Source: Acanthopagrus latus
Taxonomy: Eukaryota > Chordata > Actinopteri > Spariformes > Sparidae
Length of the DNA stretch: 64,000 nucleotides
Reading direction: 5' to 3'
NCBI RefSeq assembly: GCF_904848185.1
Contig: NC_051055.1
Span: 9,942,521 to 10,006,520 of the forward strand
The translations under genes were made by a program, and so were the position numbers. The notes under the pieces were generated by a model that saw only the letters and a program-made list of their open reading frames with translations, ran no database searches and was not told the origin of the DNA. This document shows positions 22,766 through 35,430 of this stretch, piece by piece; position 1 is the stretch's first letter, and every line of letters begins with the position of its first letter.

Positions 22766-23664
22766 TACACAACCTCCTTCCTCCTCAAACCCCCTGTTGT
22801 GCACACCTGTGAAAGTGCCAAATCCTGGACTCCTTCAGCTCTCCAACTCTCTTCCTACCTCCTCTCTGCTTCTATCTCTCCCTTCTCTCCCCCACGATGA
22901 ATCTTTCTCCCCCCTTTTCTCTCTCTCAGAAAGCTCCTCTGTGTAAACATTCCTCCTGTAAGCTAGCAGCCTGGCTCACCTTTAATTGGTTGTTAAAAAG
23001 ACATTTCCTGCTCGCGAGGATACCACCATGGAAGCCTCTATGATTGCATATGACCCCGTTTGTACTTGTGTGTGACACGCGGCTGCGGAGTCTGAATGTG
23101 TATCCATGCGTGCATTTATACATGTCAGATCACCGAGCGCTCATCACGTGTCGTCATTCATTAAGTTCAGTCGTCTGACGATGAAAAGCACTGGATGCTG
23201 AGGCGAAACACCTTCACGGCTCAGCAAAAAACATCAGAATTTCTCATTATCTGAAATGTTGTAATCCTTGCACGGTGTTCTGTCTCCTGAACACATCCTG
23301 GGTTTTAAAGGCCAGTTGTTTCTCTCCAGCTCTGCGCTCAGGCATCTTTTCAGGCACTGAAGCTTGTGGTTAAGGGTAATCTGGCCAGGTTATGAAAGAT
23401 GATGTTCAGTCCAGAGCCAATGATTGTTTCCCCGTTGTGCTCCTCCATTGTTATTCCTCTGGTTTCCCCCCTCATTTAAAGCAGAATTCTCCCTGGTAAC
23501 TCACAGCGAATGTCTAGACTCAATATTAATCTCTGTGTGGAAAATGTTATGAGCAAAGAGAAAATGACCAAGAGACCAAAAGTACAAGTTCAAAGGACAA
23601 CTGGTGCCCTGTTTTTCTTTCAGTATAAATCTATTTTATAACAGTGTTATTAATGAAACCTTTC

Positions 23665-23760
23665 AAGACTGAAACTAATGGTTATTTTCATTATCAATTA
23701 ATATGACAATCATTTTCTAGCTTAATGGACTTCATAGAAAAAGCTATAAGCTATAAAAAC
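23665..23760 (+). repeat. fragment of a common teleost dispersed repeat
   Basis: 'actgaaactaatggttattt' and 'cattatcaattaatatgac' followed by 'attttctagctt' resemble a dispersed repeat with a run of ATTAATCGATTA-like words. Assigned from memory. Confidence 0.4.
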
Positions 23761-24189
23761 GCTTTAGCGTGCACTATGTTTGAAGTGGATGCACAAGTTC
23801 AACTGCATGTCAAGGGTTTAATTAACCATATTTAAATAAATGTGGACACGGATTACACCAGCTGAGCTATCTGGATTTGTCCTCCGCAGGAATTTAGAAG
23901 ACGTGGAAGAGGGACTAATTTCAGGTCTGCTGCATTTTTTATTTTTCAGTTGTTTTTGACGTTTAATACAAGTCTCCATCTACTTCAGTTGTTCAGAAAT
24001 GTTCTCTGGACTATGAAACTTAACATGACTTTCCATCAGCATGCTGGTGAGTACATTTGGTGCAGATAGTCCCTCTCATGATGAATTATTTTATGAATTG
24101 TCATCACTTCATTTGTCATCAGATTTGTCCAATACTTTAATTAATAACCATACACTTGTAAATAATGAATTGCCTCAGCTGTACTTTGT

Positions 24190-24300
24190 GTTTAGTGATA
24201 ATATGCAAATGTTAGCATGTTAACATGCTCAGCTAAGACACTGTGAACGTCTTACCTGCTAAAATCAACATGTCGGTTGACGGTTAGCATTGCGAAGTGT
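24190..24300 (+). repeat. fragment of the 'gttagcatgttagcatgc' teleost repeat
   Basis: 'aatgttagcatgttaacatg', then 'ctgctaaaatcaacatgt' and 'ggttagcattg' match the order of a frequent teleost dispersed repeat. No coding content. Confidence 0.5.
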
Positions 24301-26182
24301 GATATGAATGAGCACCAGTGATAAAGCCGGTATAAGAAAGGAGACAAACCACTGGAACCACTTTGAGTTATAAAGTTGGTAACGTCAGAGAAAAGCCAAT
24401 CATCTGCTTTATCACAGCCAACCCAGAAAACATATCAGCCAAATGTGTTTATGGACACAAGTAGTGATTCACAACTGTTTCCACTGATTTGGTGTGGCTG
24501 CATACGGACTTTGCTTTCAGGTGAAGGTGAGGCAGCAGAAAAAGAAGACAGTACTGACGGCCTAAATCACTGCTATAATCAAAAAGGGTTATTCCCCTTT
24601 TGTAGTGTCCCTTTCTGGCAATAAGTTTGATGTAAGGAAAACAACAATCCTACTAAAGGATGCACAGTCTGGTTTAACAAACAGAGCCAAAGTGTAAAGT
24701 CAGAGAAAGGTGACAATGGTAACAAAAGCAAATTAACAGGAAAACGCTGAAGAAACAGGAAATGTAAGAAAAATAAGCGCTAATCACATTATGGTTGGAT
24801 GATTAATTGCATTAATTCTCAGAGCGGAGATGTTGACACTGGCTGCTCTGCTGTTGCCATAGTTTCCCATGTGCAATCTGGATAGGGTTCCCATTAGTTC
24901 ATAATTGGAAGGGAAGACCAAAGTGCACAGGTTTTGATCCAGAGCCAAACCAGAGCTCGACCCAGCACAGGTACAACTGTGCAGTTAGAAAAATGATAAT
25001 TAGCTGGATTTACACGCTCAGACCTTAGAAAACACAATTTTCCAAACTAAAGAGGGAAGCTTTTTGAGAAAAATTAAGTTGTATTTATGTACATTGGAAT
25101 ATTATACAGCGCTAAAAAGGGATTTACATTTGACATAACAGCTCTGTGCTGCTGGGGATGGAAAACAGAGCCAGACATTAACTGACTACAGGCTCAGTGG
25201 CCACCAGCTGACAATCAACGGAGACGTATGAAATATTAGCAACCAAAAGAAAACAGAATATCTGGTGACTGCAGGTGACGCTGAGCTCTTCCTCCAGTCC
25301 TGCATGGGTGACCTCTCTTGACTTTTCTACTTGACCTGGGCTGGTGATAGATGGATATTGAGATAGATGGAAGTTGAGACACGCCCTAAGTTGCATGTAC
25401 GAAGGCACACGCACGCACAGGGCTGCTGGTGTTTCATCCTTTTACAAGCTCTGTGAATCGGGAGGCACTTAAGGTTTTATTAGCCACTAAGCAGGCGAGT
25501 ACAGATCCAACAATGAACACGTGCTGACCTCCCCAGTGTGAAGACTCCAAGCATCCTAGACGCTCTTATAAGACACAAGAAATAAAACGCAATAGAAGTG
25601 GAATGCAGGAGAATGCGAAATAACTGAAACAAGGAAACGGAGGAAGTCGACGAGTAAACTAGCAATATTGAGGAGAGGAGGTGGGACGAGGAGGAGGAGC
25701 AGGTACAGACTGTGGCAGTCTTCTCCTCGGTTATTGAGAGAAAGAAGTAGATGGTAAGAAAGAGAGAATAAGAGGAGAAGCCAAGCCTTCAGTCAGTAGC
25801 TGCTTGCCAGAGCGTTGCTTTGCTTCGCCAGGTCCCTGTGCTCTCTGCTCTGTCCTCTCCAATAAGACCCCTAGTTTAATGCTGGAAAATTCCCTCCAAG
25901 CTGTCAATCACCCCCTTTAATAAAAACAAAGTATAACATTGCGGTCTCGCTCGCTCTCCGTTCCCCCTCGAGAATTAGAATGCGAGGTTTTGTCTGCGGA
26001 ACTGTGAAAATCTCCTCTGCTTTTATTAGCAAAGCCCTGGTTCGACCGAAACTCTGGAAAAATCTGGCCACTCTCCGCTCTGCGGCTCCCATCTGGACTG
26101 CATTAAAGCCAACCACCTGGACTCAAACCAAACCTGAAATGAAACTGGGGGTATTACAGAAAATAACTCCGGGATCTGCCTA

Positions 26183-26206
26183 CACACACACACACACACA
26201 CACACG
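26183..26206. repeat. (CA)n microsatellite
   Basis: About 12 CA units. Confidence 0.85.
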
Positions 26207-27586
26207 TAAGCCTACAAAAAGATACATATCTTCCTTCATTTGCGTGCGTGCACGCCCCAGACATGGTTCATGAAGCCTCCTGTTTCAATCGCGTTCGATT
26301 TCGTGCCTAATCAGATTTCCTGAAGGAAAACTAGTCTTAACCGGCATGATGGGATCTGATTTGACTGACTGGCTGTTTTTCTTTTTTTTCTCGCGACTGT
26401 TTGGTTAACTGACTAGCTGACGGGCTGGTTGGGTGCTGACAAGCTGGCTCACACGGCTGACAGAATGAGGGATTGACTGGCTGACTGATGAGCGACAATT
26501 ACTGACTGACTGAGTGGCAGCTGGCAGCGTACAGTATGTGTGAGATTAATGAACTCTTTCTTTTACCTGCTGAACCAAGAAAAACTTCTTCAGATTATGG
26601 ATTTTGGCCCTGAGTGAAATGCAAGTCTGTCAGCAGCCCCGTCTCCTGTACATCTCTGCAGTACTGATCATCACAGGAGGTTCAACCCTTGTGTCAGTTA
26701 AAAGATGAGTCTTGTAATCTTCTGTATTTTTCTTATTGTCAAAAAACTGCATGAAAAACAGCAAGTTGTTTTATGTCCAGGCACAACAAATATTGTCGGT
26801 GTGGCCAAAGCATGACATAGCTCATTCCTCTGTGCTACAGAGCATTCAGCCAGGCCGTCTTTTCCTTCGGAGCATCACATTGATAGAATTCAGTACCACA
26901 ATCAATTAGAGAGACCCCATTATATCTTTCATTTAAGTGTAATGCCAAGAAATGTCTTGTTGACACCCAAAAATGTGGTGCTATTTTAATCCATTTGTAT
27001 CATGGATTTGCCCCTCACCATGTTGTTTATCTGTATTATATGTTTTAAAATCACAATGTAGTCTGTTTTATTTTTTACACTATTGCACATGTTGTATTGT
27101 CTTTGTATTTATTCTAGGATGCCCATTAAGATCAAGTGAAGGGTCTGTCCATGAAAACTAGCTGCATTTAGCATTTACAATAATTTGATTCTTGATTCTT
27201 AATTATGCACTGTCCTTTTTAAAAAAATAATTCAATTTTTTCAATTTTTAGAATTAAAGACCTCCATTGTTCTCCAAAAAACTAAACACCTTTGCTCTGG
27301 CTGACATGTTTCTTCATAACATTGAACATGCGCACTAAAGTTTAGTTTTAGTCAGTCCCACATCCACCGTCCTGCTGCTGCGGTTAATCAATCACCAAAT
27401 CTGTATTAATCTGCCACTGAAAGTAGTCCAGAACCAAAAATAACAATGAACGAATACATTATTTAAGTTGTTTGTATGAAATGTCGCAAAAGGAATCAAA
27501 AAGTGAACCAAGGTTGAACAACATAATGCAGGGATGAGAGATGGTAAATTAGTTTTAACACAGTTATAATTTATATATGTATACTA

Positions 27587-28049
27587 CACTGATTGGCCAC
27601 AACATTACAACCACTCTCAGGTGAAGTGATTAACCGTGGTCAGTTCTTTACAATGCAGTGTGCTTCTGGGAAAGCTTGAATTTATATGAATGCCACTTTG
27701 ACACGCACCGCCCACCCAAACAATGTTGCAGATCGAGAGCAACCCCCTCACGGTGATGGCATTCCTCGACAGCAGTGAAACTTCCACAGTTTGGACTTCC
27801 AACATGTCCCGCAGATGACGATCTGGGAGAACTCTGGTGTCTGGAAGGACACATTGTCCTGCTGGGGTGTGGGACCCGCCATTGGGGAGTGCCTTTGCCA
27901 TGAGAGGGTGTATCAGTCTGCAAAGAAGTTTGGATAGGTAGTACATGCCAATTAACATCCAACATGAGGACCCAAGGTATTCCAGCAAAACACTGAACTG
28001 TACCGATATGATCTATGTCATTAACTTCACCTGTCAGTGGTTGTCAGTG
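27587..28049. mobile_element. palindromic (fold-back) Tc1/mariner-like remnant with TA flanks
   Basis: The element is flanked by TA on both sides (27585-27586 and 28050-28051). The left end reads CACTGATTGGCCACAACATT and the right end, reversed, CACTGACAACCACTGACAGG. The left arm on the + strand (to about 27790) and the right arm on the - strand (from about 27850) both align to the same portion of one transposase-bearing element: each has a '...gttgcaga...' block followed by a '...ctcatggc/ctcacggtg...' block. The right arm extends into a degraded QQDN-type segment. The minus-strand frames 27617-27988 and 27648-27965 are degraded transposase-derived sequence, not genes. Confidence 0.6.
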
Positions 28050-28400
28050 TACAGTGAACAGCATGTACAGCGTATAGAGCTTGTTGTAGACGATTCTCGA
28101 AAGAAAGAATTTAGCTAACGGTAGGTAGACAACAGAGGACGACAGCAACCAGCTGTAAAAAGAAATGTTTGTGACATCTTAACGGTAGATTTAATCTTCA
28201 AAGGACTGATCTCTGAAGAGCTGCAAAAATGGTATGCAATTGTAATTCACCCATCAGATATCAGTTATTATACTTGGATTAAAGAGCACATGCTGAGATG
28301 ACAGGTGTAGGACAGGTGAAGATGTTCCTTCCCACCTTATTACGAACATGCTATCGAATAAAGAGGTAGAACAGCAGAGGAGGATTCAGTAGCTTAATAC

Positions 28401-28403
<3 letters not shown>

Positions 28404-28469
<66 letters not shown>
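28404..28469. repeat. (CA)33 microsatellite
   Basis: One of the longest uninterrupted dinucleotide runs in the window, about 66 bp with no interruption. Confidence 0.95.
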
Positions 28470-28472
<3 letters not shown>

Positions 28473-28828
28473 CAGTTGGTTGTGTTCCAAACCCACTCTT
28501 AGCCTCCTTAAATCACCGAGGTAAAGTGTTAGTAGAGGCAGAACAAAATGAAATGAAAATAAACATGGCAGAGCAACGTTTACAGCCCAGAACCCGGTAT
28601 CACTCCCCTCGGTGGAAAACACACCATAAATTACTGCAGATCATTTTGTGGAATTTCGTCAAAAGATTGTTCTGCGCTCCAACAAGAAATTGGGCAGTTG
28701 ATTTATATCACCATTAATTGTGCGTGCATGTGAGCGAGTCTAGATGATTTGTGTGTGTGCCTGCTGGGTGTCCTTGTGCGCATCCATTTGTTTATATGCA
28801 GGATCGGTGTGCTTATTTGTGTGTGAGT

Positions 28829-28829
28829 C

Positions 28830-28877
<48 letters not shown>
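28829..28877. repeat. (GA)n microsatellite
   Basis: About 24 uninterrupted AG units, creating Arg/Glu and Ser/Leu frames on the two strands. Confidence 0.95.
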
Positions 28878-28880
<3 letters not shown>

Positions 28881-30084
28881 TGGGATTCTGGCTGTGGAGA
28901 GTAACAACGCTGTGGTTTTTGACCATATGATCCTGTACAGTTCTTGCTCTGTAGGCAGCTGGACAGCCTCCACCACTCATAACAACGACAATATGTTCCA
29001 TATGAATCCCACTCCTCACCACTGTCAACGTCTAGCTACAACCCGGGCTGCGCACATTTGTAAAGTATATACTCTGTGACTGGTGCTTGTCTGGAGCAAG
29101 TAAAAAATGGACACGACAAAATGAATAATTTCAAGGTTTTCACTTTTTATTGGGGCATCAGTGCAGAAAGCATTCTTCCGAGAGATGATGAAAGGTAATG
29201 CAGCAACTGAGTTCTTCCTCTGATGTAGGAGAAAAATAATTAGCTTGTTAGCTGCTAAATGCTCCATTATGGTCACTACGATACTACTTACTATTGCTTG
29301 ATGTCTATGCCAGTGAGTAGGTTGCATTAAAAAGAGCCATGAGTTGACACTATCAGATATCATTATATATGTATCACATATGTATCATTGTATCATTGTA
29401 TATAACAAAATATATAATAAATAACAATAATGGCTAATATTTCACAACACATGTAGTGGATACATTGTTAATCATAATAAACTCATGTGTTTAACTTAAC
29501 AATCGTATATATAGTAAATCAGTTGTTAATATAACAAATCTTGATTAGCACGGCTTGCTTTAGTATAAAGTGTGTCAGTTATATTTGCTCCCTGACAGCA
29601 GAAGGCTTACAATGTGCTGTCAGGGACGATGTGATGTGAAGTAGTAGCGCAAACACTTTAGCCAAAATATTCTTCAATCTGAATATGATGAGAAAATTGG
29701 TAGGGCCCTTGGTAGCAATTACAGCTGCGAGGCTAGGTTGAATAATCTCGGCTCTGCACATCTGGAACAGGCAGTCTTATTTCGATAAATCGCTCCAGCT
29801 TCAGCTCACTGAGGAACTGGGAAAAATGAAATTGTCAAGGCCTCGTCTACATTTTCAGTCCAGCTGAAGTTTGGACTGTGTGTTTGGGTCAGTGGCCTGT
29901 TTGAATGTTTTATTCCAAAATTCTACAATTCTGCATTCATTTTGTTTTTTAGACCTTCATGTCTTTGGTTGTTCATTATTATCACAGGTTGATGCAACTA
30001 CTAAGTCCCAAATTCATATAATTTATGCCCTGCAGGTGGTTTGGCACGTAAAAAATAGATTCAATACAGCAGCTCTGTTGTTGT

Positions 30085-30310
30085 TAGCAGTGCTGGCTCA
30101 GGCATGTGTGAGGTAACTAATCAGAGCAAACTGGTTAAGGAGGAGGGACCTTAAAGAGACAAGAGCTAAAACAGAGTGCAGAGGGGGAATACAGTGCTGC
30201 AGCACTGGACGGTATGAAAAAACTGTTTTTTTGAGCATTAAAGCATGTAAATATATTCAAGAAGTAACCCAAAGTTTGTTTAATTGGGCATATGTGTCCT
30301 TCAGATGAGG
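30085..30310 (+). repeat. dispersed repeat family B copy 2
   Basis: 'gctggctcaggcatgtgtga', 'aatcagagcaaactgg', 'accttaaagagacaagagct' and 'tttgagcattaaagcatgta' occur in the order of a familiar teleost repeat; the second half aligns to 17510-17594. Confidence 0.65.
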
Positions 30311-33300
30311 TGACAATAAATCATTAGCTTCCCCTGTATAAATAAAGGATGATGGCAGGATGAGCCTTCGGCCATTTTAACAGGCCAAGGATTTTAGAAT
30401 AACTGGAAAGATGTGCGTTGCTCTTTTGGTATTTTTAAATACATCAGAAAATCAATACAGATTTTCAAGCTAGACAGTTTGTCCAAGTCACTTTTGAGGA
30501 TATTCATGATTATCCCTATGAATGGAAATTCACTATGATCATCTTATCCTCAGTGTTTTTATCACAATCCGTGATGAAATCCTTCCATCCTTCCTCATAA
30601 GACTCTTCATCCTGTATAAAAGTCATTAAACTATAGGATGTAAGTCTAAGAAAGTGCTTTTATGAGCCATAATTATAAATGAGGTGTATGAAAGAGCCAA
30701 CTAGTGAGTGAAACCTCCTTCAGACCTGCACCATACTGTACAACTTAAAAGCATGAGGTCTGTGTCCCAGTTTCACCCAGAGTTGTGGCCTGGATAGCAA
30801 ATCAAAATCTCCCATTTTAAGTATAGAACTGAATTACTATGGGCATCTCAGTCTAAGGGCTTTTTTTTTCTTTTTAAATAATACGGGCAGGATTGTACAC
30901 TGGCAGTGACTCAAATGGAAAAGGGGGCATTAGTCTCAGACGTGTGGTTGGAAATTTAACATACAGGACAGTCTGCACATTCTGAGTGTCTGAGGAATTC
31001 TTGTGTTCCTTCACTACGCCGTGCTGGTCACTTTACAGGACAGATTGCTTAATGTTCAGTTGTGGACCAGTTGTCTTTGTAATGCCATTCAGACCCTGGT
31101 AACTTAAATGACTGGTACTGTTGTCAGGCTTCCTGGCTTCCACGCTTATGTTGGCCCCTGTGCCAGTCCAGATTCCTGTGTACTTGCATATGCGATGAAT
31201 TGGCCCGGGACACAAACTGGAGGGAGCGCGTGTCTTTTCATCATACAATATCATTTGTCATTCTTTTTGAGAAAATGCAACAATCTTTTCAAATATTGAG
31301 GTTATAGGCAAAAAGACAAACTTGACAATGTTCAGTGACTCATGCAGTGGCAAGTGCTGTAAAGGGGAAATCCAAAACAATCATCAATTAATAATCCTCT
31401 ACCGAGTAGTCCTGCAAGTTAGCAGCTACCAAAGGCCAGGTGTACTCGTCCTGCATGTGCAAGGCTCACTTTGCAGATGTAGATGACACATTGTATATAC
31501 GGGAAGTTGTACCGAACAGGCAGCACTGAGCTGGAAGTGCAGGATACGCCCTGTTGAATTTGGGTGCCACGGATTTGTAGCCACTTCCACGAGCAGTTTA
31601 CCCAGGCAGTTACTGCATGGTTTTGTGGTCAGGGCGGAGGTCAGAGCACGCCGGGCTTCCCTATAGAGGAGCAGCTCACTGAAGTCTCATGTCACAAAAA
31701 AACATATCCGTCATCTGATGGCAAAGGTTGATACTAGATTGTCTTCTTCTGCAGTGTAACTTTTTTTCTAAAATGGTTTCAAAGCAGTTGCTAACACATT
31801 ACATACTGGTGATCTAACCCGATTCAGCCTGAGATTTTGTTCATGTTTTCTTGTTAAAGAGGGGAGTTTTTGTATTTTATGTAAACTCAGTTTTTCACAT
31901 TAATCAAGAAATATGTTGATTTAAGAATTGTTATTTTTGCAGCATTTTTTATGGATGTTGTGAGACAGTTACTGTGTCCAAAGATGACGCCCCAATCATT
32001 AATCCTGTTGATTCTCCAACTGGTGACAACAGCCATCAGTAGACAGAGCATCAGGTCTATTTGTATCTGTGATTATTCCAACCTGACATCTGGTAGTCTT
32101 AAACCTGTTTGAACCTTTATGTAATGTTATAGCTTCAACTATAGTTCAACTGACTGGGTCCATGTTGTACATATGTCTCTTTTATAACAATTATCTGAGC
32201 CAAGTATGTCTTTCAGCAATCTTAAACAATATTATGCTAAAATGTGTTAAAATGTCCATTGTTAATCTTCATTATGCAATGGAGCCACAGCTTGAATTAG
32301 GTCAGTCTTAAAGTCTGTTATTGGGGCTGAGACAAGTGTATCACATGTAAAAAAGCAAGACTCTCTGCTCAGTTTGTAATGTTTTCATTGAATCAGTTTT
32401 TGAAAAGTGAAACACACTCTTCCCAACATGTAAAACATGCATACCTCAATTCACATTTACCTCAGAATCTGAAAGGAAGTTGTGATGTAAGAGCATCCAA
32501 TTTTAGCTATTGGTGGAGCTATCTATGATAGGTACAGATGCTAAGAGTGAGCAGAGAGAGTCCAGTCTGCTGTGGTCCAGAAAGAGACTAAGAGATTACT
32601 CTTTAACTTCTGGGATTAAAAAGTGGATTTATCTTCATTCCTGTTTATCAGCCTTACTGAAGCAGTGATCCAGGGAGGTAAAGTCCATTGTTGGGTGTTA
32701 ATGTACTGTAGTGTTGACTACTGACTGGAGCTGGAAGGGAAAAGCTGTTTACTACTACAATAACGAAATGACAGAGAGGGAAAGGGAATAAAAGAGAGAG
32801 AACTATGAGGTGAGGTGAGTGCTGAATTCTGTGATAGTTGGGTGATCTGAATATACAGACAAACACACCCTCTGTGTGTCACTGCTTGCTAGCTCCTGAC
32901 AACTGTACAGTAAAGTAATGTGGCTGTTTGGGGTGAATAAACGCTTGTTTGAATAAGTGAATAAACACAGATATTCCAGCAGACAGACTCACTGCGCTGG
33001 TGGTGAACACTCCATTAAACAACCACCATTGCCGTGTGGTTGTGACCAAATCAAATGCACCACTGCCTTGAGTAAACTTGTTAATTTCTTAAAGTTTTAA
33101 CATAGTTGGAAAATTGTTGATAATGATAACGGTCTAGTCATTTTGAGATATATTGAGGCAGAACTGTTAAATGTTAAGGAGGCCTGAAATGAAACACGCA
33201 TTTGAGATGAACAAAATACATAAAAGATTACCAATCTTTCTTAAAAATCCCTTTTTAAGTTGATATTTTGGCCTCTCTTGTTGAATTTATAAAATAGTAT

Positions 33301-34039
33301 CTTACAAAATGCACCAAGCATTGTTCATTGTATCATGGAATATCAGTTTGGTGGATGTCTTCCTTGTGAGAAATGCTGTTGTTAAACGAGTGCAGGATAA
33401 TCTGGTTCTGATGGACAAATGTAGCTCCTATATTTCGGCACTGCGTCAACATCAACCCCACGCAGGATGGATGACATCGGCCAGAAGCTAGTAGCATACT
33501 GTGTTCATTAACTTGACATGTGATTTCATTTATTCTACAATGCTTTATTACTTTTCTATTTTTGTCATAGCAGACCAAGAACCATTATCATGTCATCACT
33601 GAATCATCACACAAACATACACACAGGCACATACAAAATAAAGCTGTGGTTGGAGTGGAAAGCATTAGAGCCTGCAGAACTCTATTTCCCAGAAGGCCTT
33701 ATAAGACTCCTGCACTGACTCATAATGCATTCACATGCTCCTCAGATGGTCCCAGCTCCCTTGTCGGGAGGTTGTTTTTCCAACTTCGGTGTGTTCATGA
33801 GTTTCTAATGTGGTTTCTAAAGTCCTAATGTGGAAAAAAGAAGATAAATGTCCCAACTAATCTAGGTCACTCAATGTGGACAGCAACTAACTGTTTCAAC
33901 CTGATACCATATTACTAAAACCATGTGAGAAAATGAATGTATGTGCAATATGTCTGTCAAACATTTACTGTCATCCACCATGTTTCTGCTTCAACACATT
34001 CTTATGCCTTAACAAACAAGATGTATCACGGTTCCCACC

Positions 34040-34210
34040 ACGGTTAGGTTTAGAGAAACATTTGGGTTACAATCACTACTCCACTTCTGCCACTTCCTTT
34101 ACAAATGTATTTACATTACCAAAGTTACTAGTGTCACCGTATGTACCTGACATTACCACGTTACTAAGTTACAGAAGTCTCCTGAATAAAAGTCCTGTGC
34201 TTGTTTAATC
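34040..34210 (+). repeat. probable dispersed teleost repeat fragment
   Basis: 'cacggttaggtttagagaaa' followed by a run of GTTAC/ACGTTACTAAG words and 'aaagtcctgtgcttgttt' resembles a dispersed repeat with that word order. Diverged, assigned from memory. Confidence 0.35.
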
Positions 34211-35394
34211 CGATCCATCACCAATCTCTTCTAAGCCAAGCCAGAACCACACTGACATAATGAATGAAAGACGCTTCCAGTAAAGACTCAGAAGTCTATT
34301 TACTTTCATTTCATTGTCGGAAGTACTTTTTCTTCAGTATTTGGCTTTGGCATAGTAGAAATGGCTACCATGGTTGCAGATTTCGATGTTGTTGCTACAA
34401 GGATGTGATTGTGTTTAGAAATATGAGGATCGAGTGAAAACAGAAGAGAGAGAGCCGCTCCTGTTTACACAGTGTTCCGACTTGATTTGACGTGAATTGA
34501 TCCCAGCAGTCAAACTGTGCAAACGTATCCTGGCAGACGTGGAGTGACGGGATTTCAGGTCACAATAAGTCATGGAATGTGCCTCGGCCACTTGTCTCTG
34601 TATGGACCATAAAGCAACTTCATCTCTACGGACAATGAGCCTCCTTGTGAGAGAGCAAAGATGTTCAGGGAGAACGAGGCAAGCCTGCCAACAGAAATAA
34701 GGATGGAGGAGTTGGAGCACACGATAGAAATGTGGAAGTTTTAAAATGAAAGAAATAATAAGATCTCTGCTCCGCTGTGAGCCATCAATCAGGTCAGAAG
34801 CCTCTTTCTTTTTGCGGGAAGAACAAATGATAATATTTTGATCAGAATAAATTTGATGCTGGATGCTACAGAATGTTCTGTTTCTTTCCCATGACACACA
34901 TGTTACATCAAATCTGGCAAAATATGTCTAGATAAATCTACTGTTAATCTGGCTGTAGAAAATCAATAACATCAACACAAGGGAGTAAGGTAGACTCTTG
35001 GCATTGTAGGATTTCTCTTACTTTTAATTTTGTGTCCAACAGGAATCGAAACATAGATCTTCTGACATTTTTATGTCTCATTCAAACAGATTCATCTGAC
35101 TCATATACAAGTGTGTTATTCTGAATGGAAAAACATTAAATGTAAATTGGAGCAGGTATAGATCACATCAGCAGAAAAGTCACTGGTGTTGACGGTTAAG
35201 AGTTGATGTTTAAACAGTCACACATTTCAAAGATTAACAGTATTAAAAATCAAATGATGGAAAAGTAAAGTATTCAAATCACTTTTGGTTGGATAGTGAA
35301 ATGATCTAACTTCAATAAACTGTATTTACTTACTTTCATGTAGAATGTTTGATGACACGATCAGTGCAACACTTGTGTCTGCTAAGTTCATAGG

Positions 35395-35430
35395 TGGTTA
35401 GCTTATCTTAGCTTAGCTTAGCTTAGCATC
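35395..35430. repeat. short tandem AGCTT repeat
   Basis: Four to five copies of TTAGC/CTTAGCTTAG words, part of the same 'gctaagctaagc' repeat family seen near 17260. A further family-like word, 'ccaggttagctgtttcccc', is at about 35736-35754. Confidence 0.6.

Larger units (their letters stand above)
18571..29999. other. gene desert, block 1 (no gene recognised)
   Basis: Contents are GA, CTAT/CCAT and CA microsatellites, a repeat family D copy (about 21520-21969), fragments of two dispersed teleost repeats (about 23665-23760 and 24190-24300), a CTGA-rich degenerate simple patch (26390-26520) and the fold-back Tc1-like element (27587-28049). The reading frame at 19140-19721 is largely created by the CTAT/CCAT array. 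No splice-flanked conserved exon was seen on either strand. Confidence 0.6.

Noticed and set aside
27617..27988. Minus-strand gene of 123 codons
   Set aside because: Lies wholly inside the fold-back Tc1-like remnant and reads as scrambled transposase.
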